Below are positions 18,210 to 27,235 of a DNA stretch of 64,000 nucleotides, in pieces; the first letter of the stretch is position 1; each line of letters starts with the position of its first letter. The notes below the pieces were generated by a model. The model searched no databases and was not told the DNA's origin. It saw only the letters and a list, made by a program, of their open reading frames with translations. The position numbers were made by a program, and so were the translations under genes. The stretch is from Alphaproteobacteria bacterium (GTDB lineage: Bacteria; Pseudomonadota; Alphaproteobacteria; Rhodospirillales; Rhodospirillaceae), in NCBI GenBank assembly GCA_030835385.1, contig JAURPI010000017.1, positions 1 to 64,000 of the forward strand, read 5' to 3'.

Positions 18210-19712
18210 ATGAGACTGATCACACTTTTCACCGTTGCATTATCGCTTCTGCTCGCTGTGGCTGGAGAGCCGTCGGCCGAGGATCCGAAAAACCTGCGGA
18301 TTACGTTGCGCACCATGCCCCCGGGTAACGCAAACCCGCACACCTCCGGAGGATGGCCCCCACTACTCATCTGGCCCGCGCTGTTTGATGCCCTGACCGG
18401 CATCGATGAAAACGGCGACCTTAAGCCAGTCCTTGCGGACTCCTGGCATAACGAAGATGACACAACGTGGGTTTTCACCCTCAAAGAAGGCATTCAGTTC
18501 TCAAACGGCGAACCCTTCGACGCGGAGGCAGCCGCAGAGACAATCAATTTCCTACTCACCGACGAAGGGCGAGTGTTCTCTGTACACCGGGAAGTGCGCA
18601 ATGTTGCTAAAGCAACAGCGCGAGACACCCGCACGCTGGAAGTGAAGACCACTCAGCCCGATAGCTTGATCCCTGGGCGGCTTGCGGGAATTCGCATGTT
18701 GCCGCCAAAATATTTTGCAGGTGTTGGCGCCAGTGCCTTCGCGCTGCAGCCACATGGCACTGGGTCTTTCATGGTGGACCGCTGGGAAACCGGTCGCGCC
18801 AGCCTGGTCAAAAACCCCTATGCATGGCGGCCAGGGCAAATCGACCGGATCGACTACACGGCGGCACCGGAATCTACCTCCAGAGTGCAAGCACTGGTTT
18901 CAGGCGCGGTGGACATAGCCTATGACTTGGGGTCTACCGACATCCTCCAAATCGAGGCGTCGGGCGCTCGCATTGACTATCGCACCCGTGCCGCCGTGCA
19001 AATGTGGCAATTCGTGACCGAGGTCGAAAGTCCGCTGCAAGATAAGCGCGTGCGGCAAGCACTGAACTATGCCGTGAATATCGAGGTCATCGTCGATGCC
19101 CTGATGCAGGGCATCACGGTTGCTGTCGGACAAGTCGCGGCCCGTGGCACGTTTGGATATGACCCGAATATCAAACCTTACCCCTACGACCCCGATAAAG
19201 CGCGTGCTCTGTTAGCCGAAGCTGGACACCCCAACGGCTTCACCATTCCGTTTCAAGTTGTGTCTGCCAGCTCAGAAGAAGAGTCCGTTTATGTTCAGGT
19301 CGCTCAAGACTTGAGGCAAATTGGTGTCGACGTCGAACTCATCCGCGTTCCTTTTACCAAACAGGTGCAAAGTGTTTACGGCGCTCCTTGGGACGGCAAA
19401 GCTTTCAACATGAATTACGGGTCATTACCGTCGCTCGATCCTCTCGCTTCCATGGGGTTTCACTCGTGCCTCTGGCCATGGCCATGGATCTGCCGCGAAG
19501 ACATTGCCCAACGCACCCTTGAGGCCGATCAAGAGTTCAACCCAAACATCCGTCGAGACATGGTGCGAGGCATATTGAAAGATCTGCACGATGATCCGCC
19601 AGGAATCTATCTTTACGAAAACATTCACGTTGATGGCATCGCCAGCCGCGTCAAAACCTATGACGCACCCTTCGGTTTTATTCGCTATCACACATTATCG
19701 CTGGAAGATTGA
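18210..19712 (+). CDS. ABC transporter substrate-binding protein, family 5 (SBP_bac_5)
   Basis: About 500 residues with a signal peptide (MRLITLFTVALSLLLAVAGEPSA), then the peptide/nickel-binding protein pattern: FDALTGIDENGDLKPVLADSW, WVFTLKEGIQFSNGEPFDAEAAA and the C-terminal lobe region YDPDKARALLAEAG. It binds oligopeptides or other small solutes in the periplasm for a Dpp/Opp-type transporter. No permease or ATPase genes lie nearby, so it is an orphan binding protein or works with a transporter elsewhere. I use the ATG at 18210 rather than the GTG at 18201. It follows the VOC-hydrolase fusion by 32 bases. Confidence 0.85.
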   Translation: MRLITLFTVALSLLLAVAGEPSAEDPKNLRITLRTMPPGNANPHTSGGWPPLLIWPALFDALTGIDENGDLKPVLADSWHNEDDTTWVFTLKEGIQFSNGEPFDAEAAAETINFLLTDEGRVFSVHREVRNVAKATARDTRTLEVKTTQPDSLIPGRLAGIRMLPPKYFAGVGASAFALQPHGTGSFMVDRWETGRASLVKNPYAWRPGQIDRIDYTAAPESTSRVQALVSGAVDIAYDLGSTDILQIEASGARIDYRTRAAVQMWQFVTEVESPLQDKRVRQALNYAVNIEVIVDALMQGITVAVGQVAARGTFGYDPNIKPYPYDPDKARALLAEAGHPNGFTIPFQVVSASSEEESVYVQVAQDLRQIGVDVELIRVPFTKQVQSVYGAPWDGKAFNMNYGSLPSLDPLASMGFHSCLWPWPWICREDIAQRTLEADQEFNPNIRRDMVRGILKDLHDDPPGIYLYENIHVDGIASRVKTYDAPFGFIRYHTLSLED

Positions 19713-19740
19713 GCCTTAGATTCGCCCTTGCGCGAGGCGA

Positions 19741-20157
19741 CTAGTCGGACCTATGCGTCCGTTCCATGCGCTCATGGGCTTCTTGCGCCTCGAGACTGAG
19801 AGTCGCGATTGGACGTGCTTCTAATCGTTTCAAACTGATGGGTTCATCAGTTTCTTCACAATAGCCATAAGTCCCATCATCAATCCGCTGGAGAGCAGCA
19901 TCAATCTTGGATATCAGTTTACGCGCCCGGTCCCGGGTCCGCAGCTCCAAAGACCGTTCCATCTCAGCGGTGGCTCGGTCGGCTATGTCAGGTTCTTGCA
20001 AACCGCCATCTTGAAGGCTCTCAAGAGTTTCCTCAGTTTCCTTCATAAGTTCAGTACGCCAACCGAGTAACTTCTGACGGAAGTACTCCTGTTGGTTCGT
20101 GTTCATGAACTCTTCTTTTTTTGTCGGCTTGTAATCTGGTGGAAGATTAATGGTCAT
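19741..20157 (-). CDS. dksA: RNA polymerase-binding transcription factor DksA
   Basis: 138 residues: an N-terminal coiled coil with the DxxDxA tip motif (Asp57, Asp60, Ala62), which contacts the RNA polymerase secondary channel and works with ppGpp, then a C-terminal region corresponding to the zinc finger. Only one Cys is kept (Cys100 in YGYCEETDEPISLKRLEARP). The position of the second pair reads PIATLSLEAQ, so this is a one-Cys variant that probably does not bind zinc in the E. coli way, as seen in other alphaproteobacteria. It stands alone, convergent with the binding-protein gene. Confidence 0.92.
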   Translation of the reverse strand: MTINLPPDYKPTKKEEFMNTNQQEYFRQKLLGWRTELMKETEETLESLQDGGLQEPDIADRATAEMERSLELRTRDRARKLISKIDAALQRIDDGTYGYCEETDEPISLKRLEARPIATLSLEAQEAHERMERTHRSD

Positions 20158-20855
20158 AGGCCCCTAACCGTGGGTGTCTTTATTAATGGCGCGGGACTAT
20201 AGGGATAGGGATTTTCCGCCGCAATAGAGAAAGACTCTATTTCAAAAGCTTATGATCTCAGGCCTGCGCCGCTAGCAGCATAAGTGCAAAGCATTCGAAT
20301 AATTGCTAAATCCATGCTTCAACTCTGGTGTATTTTGGGCAGCTCGACCTCCGCCCGTAATTCAATCTCGTCTAGAATCTCGGAAACCGGCGGGTTTATG
20401 CCTTTTTCTCGCACCAGGCAGGCTATGGGTCTGGGGCGGTGCTTAAGAAATTAGCAGAGTAGCAACCCATTGCGGACCTCCTCCAAACGATAAAGAATGC
20501 CCTCTCCGCGGTGCACACGCCCCTTGCGCTCCTGGTATTCGGGTTAGGTCGCGTATGAATCCGTCGCCTGAGTAGCCAAAAACCGACCAGGCCCACAGTA
20601 GTGGAGCCCTGTTCTGCTGGCGCGATTTACTAGCCCGGCTGGGAGTCGGCATGGCGCAACTTGGAGTTAAGTTTGCCTGGTTCTCGATACTTTCTTGCCT
20701 TTTCCTTATCGCCGTCCGGGAAGGTACAAAATCCGAAACCATGGTCGATCACCTGATCACTGACAAACCCTAACCATCTCTGCCGTTTCACGTCATACTA
20801 TTGGCCACGCCGGTGCCCTGCGCCGGACCCTAGGTTTATGGCTGGGTGACGGAAC
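20158..20855. other. 698-base gap with only degenerate coding-like segments
   Basis: No intact gene is seen. On the plus strand short membrane-like stretches are readable: LKKLAE, stop, QPIADLLQTIKNALS and TPLALLVFGLGRV (about 20440-20560), and later WRDLLARLGVGMAQLGVKFA with a hydrophobic continuation (about 20620-20772, ending TAA). These look like pieces of decayed membrane-protein genes but match no family I can name. Since dksA is often near flagellar genes in relatives, more flagellar debris is possible but not shown. The promoter of waaA should be at its right end. Confidence 0.35.
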
Positions 20856-22130
20856 ATGCTATCTCTCTATCGCTTTTTAACTGATATCGCTGCTTGGCCG
20901 TTGCGCGCTTTTTTACGTGTGCGCGCATGGCGCGGAAAAGAGGAACCGCTGCGGTTACCAGAGCGACGGGGGATTCCCTCTTCTAAACGTCCACTAGGCC
21001 GTTTGATATGGTGTCACGCCGCGAGTGTTGGTGAGGCCATCTCCGTATTACCCATCGCTGAGAACCTCCTCAAAGATCCAGAGGTAAGCATCCTTGTCAC
21101 CACCGGAACAGTAACAAGTGCCCGTATATTGGCGGAGCGCCTCCCCACCAGAGCCATTCATCAGTTTGCGCCCTGGGATCGCCGCGCATGGATTACCCGA
21201 TTTTTGGATTTATGGCAGCCCGACCTTTCCCTCCGGATGGAGTCCGAACTTTGGCCCAATACGCTTCTGGCACTGCGCGAGCGCAGCATACCATCAGTTA
21301 TTGTTAACGCTCGTCTGTCAGAGAAAACCTTTCGGGGATGGAAGCACTTTTCTTCCTTCGCCCAGGACATTATGGATTGTGTTGATGTTGTCCTTGCACA
21401 ATCGGTGGAATTTGCTGATCACTTCAAAACACTCGGCGCCAAATGCATTAAAATCACAGGAAACATCAAACTTGCAGCTGCCCCCCTCCCCATAGACACT
21501 AACGCACATGGGAAACTCTCTGGAATGATTGGTTCTCGACCAGTCTGGTTGGCCGCAAGCACGCATATAGGGGAGGAAAAAATCTGTTTCACTGCTCATA
21601 AGCGGCTTCGCGATACATTTCCTAAACTCCTGACTATAATCACCCCTCGCCACCCTGAGCGTGGATCTGCAATATCGGATAGCGCCAAATCGCATGGCTT
21701 AAACGTTGCCCGTCGAAGCAAGAACGAACCCATCACTGACATGACGTCCATTTACATCGCCGACACTCTGGGTGAGCTAGGCGCTCTTTTCTCTATTGCA
21801 CCGATCGTCTTCATGGGAAAGAGCCTTAAAGCACATGGGGGGCAGAACCCGATCGAGCCATGTCACTTTGACTGTGCAATAATATTCGGACCGAACATGG
21901 AAAACTTCAAAGACATAGCGGAAGCAATGGTCAAAGAACACATGGCACTGCAAGTCAATTCGACCGAGTCTTTGATTGCGGCTGTTTCCCGCCTGTTACA
22001 TAGCCCAGACGAACGGCAACGGCTGTCTCATAACGCAAAGACCATAACCATGTCGGCAGATGCAAGCCTTGAGAAAACGTGCAAAGCAATCTCAGACATG
22101 GTCGACGAACAGCTTCGAATAAAGTGTTAA
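20856..22130 (+). CDS. waaA: 3-deoxy-D-manno-octulosonic acid (Kdo) transferase
   Basis: Transfers Kdo from CMP-Kdo to lipid IVA at the inner membrane, making the base of the LPS core. The 424 residues contain an N-terminal membrane anchor (about 5-22), then IWCHAASVGEAISVLPIAENL with the glycine- and glutamate-containing acceptor loop, LRMESELWPNTLLAL, VWLAASTHIGEEK, ITPRHPERGS and the C-terminal GKSLKAHGGQNPIEPCHFDCAIIFGP, all characteristic of the KdtA/WaaA GT30 family. In relatives lpxK often follows; here nadC converges instead. Confidence 0.95.
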   Translation: MLSLYRFLTDIAAWPLRAFLRVRAWRGKEEPLRLPERRGIPSSKRPLGRLIWCHAASVGEAISVLPIAENLLKDPEVSILVTTGTVTSARILAERLPTRAIHQFAPWDRRAWITRFLDLWQPDLSLRMESELWPNTLLALRERSIPSVIVNARLSEKTFRGWKHFSSFAQDIMDCVDVVLAQSVEFADHFKTLGAKCIKITGNIKLAAAPLPIDTNAHGKLSGMIGSRPVWLAASTHIGEEKICFTAHKRLRDTFPKLLTIITPRHPERGSAISDSAKSHGLNVARRSKNEPITDMTSIYIADTLGELGALFSIAPIVFMGKSLKAHGGQNPIEPCHFDCAIIFGPNMENFKDIAEAMVKEHMALQVNSTESLIAAVSRLLHSPDERQRLSHNAKTITMSADASLEKTCKAISDMVDEQLRIKC

Positions 22131-22198
22131 GACTAGATGCAAAGGCCACGGCTAAGCCCAGGGGATACGAACTCCAGGACCTTTTATTAGACCGCCCA

Positions 22199-23056
22199 CT
22201 ATTCCCTGAAGTCTAGGCCTACGTCCAAGCATGGCGCCGAATGGGTAATCCACCCAACGGAAATGACATCCACACCGCTTTCGGCCACCACCCCCACCGT
22301 ATCAATCGTGATGGAACCTGAGGCCTCAACAACGGCCCTGCCATCTATCAGCGCAACCGCTTCCGCCATAGCGTTAGGATTCATGTTATCGAGCATGATT
22401 ACATCTGCTCCACCATCAAGAGCTTCTTCGATTTGGTCAATACGATCGACCTCGGCCTCAATTTTGACCATGTGGCCTGCGGTCGCCTTCGCATTTCGCA
22501 ATGCTATCGCGATACCCTCAGCGGCAATAATGTGGTTGTCCTTTATGAGCACTCCGTCACTAAGACCAAATCGATGATTGAAACCACCGCCACAGCGTAC
22601 CGCATATTTTTCTAGGGCACGAAGACCAGGGGTAGTCTTTCGGGTGCAGCAAATACGCGCTTTTGTGTGAGCCACAGCGTTGACCATTATTCTGGTCTCT
22701 GTCGCAATACCAGAGAGATGCCCGAGAAAATTAAGCGCTGTACGTTCCGCCGCAAGAATTGCGCGCGCGTTCCCAGACACACGCAAAACGGCATCACCTG
22801 CAAGGAGCTGATCTCCATCAGCCGCACGATTCTCGATATTGAGCGATGCGTCGACCAGGGAAAATGCATGATTGGCCGCATCAAGCCCCGCAATGACACC
22901 AGACTTGCGGGCCACCAATTCCGCCGTCGCGGAAACGTCTTTAGAGACTGTCGTGCTAGACGTAATGTCTCCTGCAGCACCAAGGTCTTCATCAAGAGCA
23001 TTGAGAACGATGCGCTCAAGTATTGCTGGCGCTAAAGGAAAGTTAGTCGTCGTCAT
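22199..23056 (-). CDS. nadC: Nicotinate-nucleotide pyrophosphorylase (carboxylating)
   Basis: Third step of de novo NAD synthesis: quinolinate plus PRPP gives nicotinate mononucleotide. Motifs: DEDLGAAGDITSS, LNFLGHLSGIAT, ARICCTRKTTPGLRALEKYAV (PRPP/quinolinate site), GGGFNHRFGLSDGVLIKDNH, EAEVDRIDQIEEAL and VEASGSI. The ATG at 23056 (MTTTNFPLAP) matches the family start; a longer frame from 23116 would overlap nadA by 23 bases and add 20 unlikely residues. It is the second gene of a nadA-nadC unit. nadB (L-aspartate oxidase) is not in the window. Confidence 0.95.
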   Translation of the reverse strand: MTTTNFPLAPAILERIVLNALDEDLGAAGDITSSTTVSKDVSATAELVARKSGVIAGLDAANHAFSLVDASLNIENRAADGDQLLAGDAVLRVSGNARAILAAERTALNFLGHLSGIATETRIMVNAVAHTKARICCTRKTTPGLRALEKYAVRCGGGFNHRFGLSDGVLIKDNHIIAAEGIAIALRNAKATAGHMVKIEAEVDRIDQIEEALDGGADVIMLDNMNPNAMAEAVALIDGRAVVEASGSITIDTVGVVAESGVDVISVGWITHSAPCLDVGLDFRE

Positions 23057-23093
23057 GGCAACACCCAAAGATAGGGATAGAAAATATTGGCCT

Positions 23094-24122
23094 TTATTGA
23101 CCGGGCTGCCATCCATTAAGCATGCGATCCACAGACCGCCTTGCGCTATCAGCGATGGCAGGATCGATCGTCACTTCGTGTTCCATGTTCTGGAGCGCTG
23201 TCAAAATATTATCAAGTTCGATACGCTTCATATGTGGACATAAGTTGCATGGCTTTACAAATTCGATGTCTGGGTATTGAGCTGACACATTGTCGCTCAT
23301 AGAGCATTCCGTAACCAACACAACTCGAGCAGGATTGTATTCACCGACATAGCCAGCCATACCTGCCGTTGAACCGGAGTAATCCGCCTCATCGATGACA
23401 TTGGGTGGGCATTCCGGATGGGCCAAAACTACAACACCCGGATAACTCTCGCGGAAATCACGAATGTCTTGCGGGGTGAATTGTTCATGAACTTCACACC
23501 GCCCCTTCCAAGTGACGATGTTCACATTTGTTTCACGTGCGACATTCTGCGCGAGATATTCATCCGGCAACATAATGACCTGATCTACACCAAGAGATTC
23601 AATAATCTGCTTGGCGTTACCAGAGGTGCAGCAAATGTCTGATTCTGCTTTTACTTCTGCCGACGTGTTCACATAAGTTACCACCGGTGCGCCAGGATAT
23701 TTTTCTTTCATCAAGCGCACGTCAGCTCCCGTAATCGAAGCTGCCAGAGAACACCCAGCGTGAAGATCAGGAATGACAACGGTCTTATTTGGGTTAATCA
23801 ACTTGGCGGTTTCCGCCATGAAATGCACACCGGCCATCACGATGATATCGGCATCTGTGTCGACAGCGTGACGCGCTAGGGCCAGAGAGTCGCCGACAAT
23901 ATCCGCGACGCAGTGGTAGATCTCGGGTGTCATGTAGTTGTGCCCGAGAATAACGGCATTGCGTTCTGCCTTGAGTTTATTGATGGCATCTATCTTGGGT
24001 GCGTGAACGGCCCACTCGATCTCCGGAATGACTTTTTTCACCCGATCATACAAAGGGGCTGTGCGGCTCTGGATCTCTTCGCTATACGTTAGGTCAGCCG
24101 GAGCAATGTTTGAAGCGTTCAT
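23094..24122 (-). CDS. nadA: Quinolinate synthase A
   Basis: Condenses iminoaspartate with dihydroxyacetone phosphate to quinolinate using a 4Fe-4S cluster. The 342 residues show the three pseudo-repeated Rossmann-like domains and the cysteine sites: HAGCSLAAS, a CCTSGNAKQ segment, AHPECPPNV and the C-terminal [38 protein letters not shown] is a family hallmark. It is first in the nadA-nadC unit, with two NrtR-like palindromes in its upstream region, so NAD-dependent repression is likely. Confidence 0.96.
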   Translation of the reverse strand: MNASNIAPADLTYSEEIQSRTAPLYDRVKKVIPEIEWAVHAPKIDAINKLKAERNAVILGHNYMTPEIYHCVADIVGDSLALARHAVDTDADIIVMAGVHFMAETAKLINPNKTVVIPDLHAGCSLAASITGADVRLMKEKYPGAPVVTYVNTSAEVKAESDICCTSGNAKQIIESLGVDQVIMLPDEYLAQNVARETNVNIVTWKGRCEVHEQFTPQDIRDFRESYPGVVVLAHPECPPNVIDEADYSGSTAGMAGYVGEYNPARVVLVTECSMSDNVSAQYPDIEFVKPCNLCPHMKRIELDNILTALQNMEHEVTIDPAIADSARRSVDRMLNGWQPGQ

Positions 24123-24154
24123 ACCGCCAATCTCTCACACGATTACGTGACACT

Positions 24155-24173
24155 TATACTTATTTTGAGCATA
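24155..24173 (-). promoter_or_regulatory. Candidate NrtR operator 1 upstream of nadA
   Basis: TATACTTATTTTGAGCATA is an imperfect palindrome (outer parts TATACT / AGCATA). It lies 33 bases upstream of the nadA start and shares its TATRCT / AGC(A) arms with the second site. The assignment to the neighbouring NrtR-like protein is inferred from position and symmetry. Confidence 0.5.
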
Positions 24174-24200
24174 TGGGGGGTGCATAAAAAAGCACGCCCT

Positions 24201-24219
24201 TATGCTCGCGCTGAGCGGA
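24201..24219 (-). promoter_or_regulatory. Candidate NrtR operator 2 upstream of nadA
   Basis: TATGCTCGCGCTGAGCGGA contains a perfect GCTC-N5-GAGC inverted repeat and resembles operator 1 in its left arm. The two sites start 46 bases apart, a little over four helical turns, which would suit two dimers on the same face of the DNA. Function is inferred. Confidence 0.45.
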
Positions 24220-24311
24220 AGCTAGTCACCAGGGTGTCACAAGTCAAGAAATCGCGACTCTGAACTGAGCCTCAAAGTGACTTAACAACCGCCAAAACTA
24301 GCAATATTCCG

Positions 24312-25307
24312 CTATTTTGTGCGCCGACCACGGGGCATACGAACACCTGGTGCCGGACGCTCACGCACCACGTCAGGCCGAAAACTGAAGAGCTCAGCGG
24401 GCCGCCCCCCGGTTTCTGACGAGACTCGTCCAGTCGGCTCCACCAGCCCCTCCGCGGCCACCAAACGCCGAAAATTCTGTTTGTGCAAAGGAGCCCCTGT
24501 AAGGGCTTCGACTGCCCTTTGTAATTGTAATAATGTAAATTCTATCGGCATAACTTCAAAAATCACGGGCCGATAGCGAATTTTGCCCCGCAAGCGACCC
24601 AACGCAGTGGCGAGGATACGCCGGTGATCCTGATGGAGCGGAAGCCCTGTCCAGGCATGGGCATCAGACTGGTTCTGTCTGGTCTTAATGCGCCCATCGA
24701 TCACTGTTTCCGCGACTAAACCCGCCTCATACAGCAATTCGTAGCGTTCCAGCACGCGGTCTGCATCCCAACCAGCATCACTGAAACCAAACGCGACGTC
24801 AGCTCGGCCACGGCGCGCTCGCTTCGCCTTGGCATTGTCTGCTTCGTCAATCCAAGAGCTGATTTTTGGTTTCAGAACCTCATTCAGCACGGCTGGCCGG
24901 CCATTGCGCCAGTCTTCCCAGGGAAACAGCCGGTACCAATCGAACCAATCAGACCCAGCGGGGCGCTTTGCGGCAGATTGGCGGATTAAAGCGACATATC
25001 CGACCGAAATAGACCGAGGACCACCAGCCAAAGCGTCTGGATCGCGAAATAGGTCTCCGAACGTATAAAGCTGTTCTACGAACCCAACGGTTAGGCCCGT
25101 TTGTTCTTCAACCCAGCGGCGAAGCCCCTCCTCCATTGTGCGGTCACCCTCAGGATCAAATGGGCCAGAAGGGAGGCTTGGCCTGGCGTCGGAACCATCG
25201 GCGCTAACCAGTAAAACCTGTGGCTTTTCAGCATCTACGGTCGCAATAACAGCGTCGAGGTCAAGAACAACGGCTTGGTTCGTGCCTGATTTTGGTTTTT
25301 TGTTCAT
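24312..25307 (-). CDS. nrtR: NrtR-like transcriptional regulator (degenerate NUDIX plus winged helix)
   Basis: 331 residues. The N-terminal part is a NUDIX fold whose box is degraded: the REUxEE core reads RWVEEQ, so the catalytic Glu pattern is not kept, as in NAD-responsive NrtR repressors that bind ADP-ribose-type ligands without hydrolysis. The C-terminal part (about 225-315) has the winged-helix signature MPIEFTLLQLQRAVEALTG, HKQNFRRLV and GRPAELFSFRP. It is directly upstream of nadA-nadC with two palindromes between, so it most likely represses NAD synthesis. A plain NUDIX hydrolase is less likely. Confidence 0.85.
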   Translation of the reverse strand: MNKKPKSGTNQAVVLDLDAVIATVDAEKPQVLLVSADGSDARPSLPSGPFDPEGDRTMEEGLRRWVEEQTGLTVGFVEQLYTFGDLFRDPDALAGGPRSISVGYVALIRQSAAKRPAGSDWFDWYRLFPWEDWRNGRPAVLNEVLKPKISSWIDEADNAKAKRARRGRADVAFGFSDAGWDADRVLERYELLYEAGLVAETVIDGRIKTRQNQSDAHAWTGLPLHQDHRRILATALGRLRGKIRYRPVIFEVMPIEFTLLQLQRAVEALTGAPLHKQNFRRLVAAEGLVEPTGRVSSETGGRPAELFSFRPDVVRERPAPGVRMPRGRRTK

Positions 25308-25612
25308 GGAAGTGCAGTGGGCGATGTTTCTAGATTGGGGTCAACCCGGCAAATCTTGTCGGGTGTTGCCGTCTTCTTCGCACAGCCCTCTTAACGTCCA
25401 AACCTAGAGGCAACAAAAGCTTTTTGACCTAAATCCTCAATAAATCCCAGGACGTATGAGGATACGGGTCAATCGGGAGGGAGGTCGATCGTGAATCCGT
25501 TCTACAGCAGCTCAAAAATCATGGGCTTACCTAGCTCGCAGCCATGGCAGGCGCAGCAGTTAGGTTAATCTCGTTCATCATCTTTTTGGCGACGCGTTTC
25601 TCTTCGTCTCCT

Positions 25613-26625
25613 ATGAACCTGGTCTATGGCAGACTGAGCCAATCGGAGTCGCTTGAGATCGCTAGGCAAATAGAGCTGTCTGGAACTAAATTTCATCTGG
25701 CCTACAATGGCTTTCAAGTTGTGCGCAGCGGACAAGACGTATACTTGGTCATGATTAACGCTCACACGTATATTAATGAACTCATTGCGGCAATTACTGC
25801 CGAACACCTTCACTATCCAGTTATTGCGTGCGGCATTGAAACCGACTCTGCAGCCGCAGTTGCCGCCATCAAGTTTGGGGCTAAGGAATACCTCCCAATT
25901 CCTCCTGACGCCGATCTCATAGCAGCTGTCTATGAAGCGATCAGCGAAGACCAAGACGCTCTTGTCTGTGCAGATCCTGTCATGAAGAAATGGGCAGATA
26001 TGGTAGAAAAAGTCGCTAGCCATTCAGGATAAGAAAATACAGCGGGTCGGCTCCGACACAGCAATGTAAGTGAACGCTGGCATCCTCACGACCTCGCACC
26101 GGAATATGGAAGCCGAAGTGAAAGCAGGCAATTTCTGTGAAGATTTATATTTCCGGCTGAACGTCGTCAGTATCGCAATTCCATCTCTTCGAGACCGACC
26201 GAGAGATGGACGGTTCTCGATAAACACTTCACTGAAAAATACTCTGAAGAAAATGATATCGCGTTTCAATCTATCAACGATGAGGCGATAGCTTCTCTTG
26301 AGGGTCACACCTGGCCTGGCAATGTCCGCGAGCTCGAAAACACCATGTACCCGCAGTACTTTTGGCATTTAGTGACATTATTGGTGCAGGTGCTTTGCTT
26401 ACCGGCGGAGTAGACCGAAGCGACGACAATCAAGGTGCAGGTAGTCTTGTGGGTCAAACTATCGCCGATTTTGAACGCGACCTTATCATCGATACTCTCA
26501 AGCATACGACCTGCAACTGCACCCACGCGGCTAAGATTCTTGGGATATCTATCAGAACCCTCCGGAATAAGCGTAACACCAATGTCGAAGGGGGTGTCCC
26601 GGCACCCTCTCCCGGCGAAGCCTAA
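25613..26625 (+). pseudogene. flbD: flbD pseudogene (flagellar sigma-54 activator, central deletion and frameshifts)
   Basis: FlbD normally has about 450 residues. Here the receiver part is open (MNLVYGRLSQSESLEIARQ, then HYPVIACGIETDSAAAVAAI and FGAKEYLPIPPDADLIAAVY) up to a TAA at 26032. Only fragments follow: TSHRNMEAEVKAGNF with EDLYFRLNVVSIAIPSLRDR (26087-26210), HTWPGNVRELENTM in another frame (26309-26347), and an HTH tail DTLKHTTCNCTHAAKILGIS ending at 26625. The Walker A/B part of the AAA+ domain is missing, and at least three frame changes are needed, so the gene cannot make an activator. It controlled class III flagellar genes in relatives. Confidence 0.9.
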
Positions 26626-26810
26626 GTCGCCACCGACGGCCTCCGAAAAACGCAAACTTGCTAGGCATTTCATGCCTATCTAAACACCTTGTTAACGGTC
26701 ATTAGGGCACAGTAGTTCTTTGAGATGCGGATTTCCGTCGCGCCCCGGGACGGGCTTGGGAACCGCTGAATATTAAGATTTAACGGTTACTTTGGGACTC
26801 TGGGACGCGT

Positions 26811-27235
26811 ATGGCGGAAGACACCCAAGACGGCGGGGAAGCAGCTGAGGCAGCCCCTAGGGCGGCAGAACCTGCGGCATACCACTTGGCACTCGCACCA
26901 AGTGGAGAACCAGCGTTTGACGCTGGATTTAATTTCGATGGCGTACTGAACCGAGTCGGCGCTACTGCTAAGCATGTCGACCTCGGTTTCGCGCTCGGAC
27001 TGGTCGCGATTCTCGTCGTCCTGATCATGCCCATGACACCGTGCCTAATCGATATCGCCCTGGATCTCTCAATTACGCTTTCGGTCCTCATCTTGATGAC
27101 CGTTGTAATGTCTCAAAACGAAGTTTATCCGATGGCAAAAATCAAAACGGCCTGCCGAATCTGGCATATAGTAACACCGAGCCGAGCACTTGGGATCACG
27201 CTAACACCGATTGGGAGCGCCATAGTTCATAAACA
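26811..27235 (+). pseudogene. flhA: flhA pseudogene (N-terminal 120 codons plus scrambled tail)
   Basis: The start and N-terminal region fit FlhA: a hydrophilic leader, then DLGFALGLVAILVVLIMPM (first helix), LIDIALDLSITLSVLILMTVV (second helix) and the conserved block around YPMAKIKTA. Right after this the frame is lost. In another frame GLPNLAYSNTEPSTWDHANTD recalls the LRLSLNxASTRxIL/HGxTG region of FlhA. Only about 145 of some 700 codons remain, and flhF begins immediately, so most of the export-gate gene has been deleted. Six other membrane helices and the whole cytoplasmic domain are absent. Confidence 0.9.

Noticed and set aside
20443-20742. A 99-codon minus-strand frame between dksA and waaA
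   Set aside because: No ribosome-binding site, no recognisable domain, and an irregular residue composition; the region looks like debris on the plus strand instead.
22199-25307. nadB as third gene of a complete de novo NAD operon
   Set aside because: Only nadA and nadC are present. The neighbouring gene upstream is the NrtR-like regulator, so L-aspartate oxidase or aspartate dehydrogenase must be sought elsewhere.
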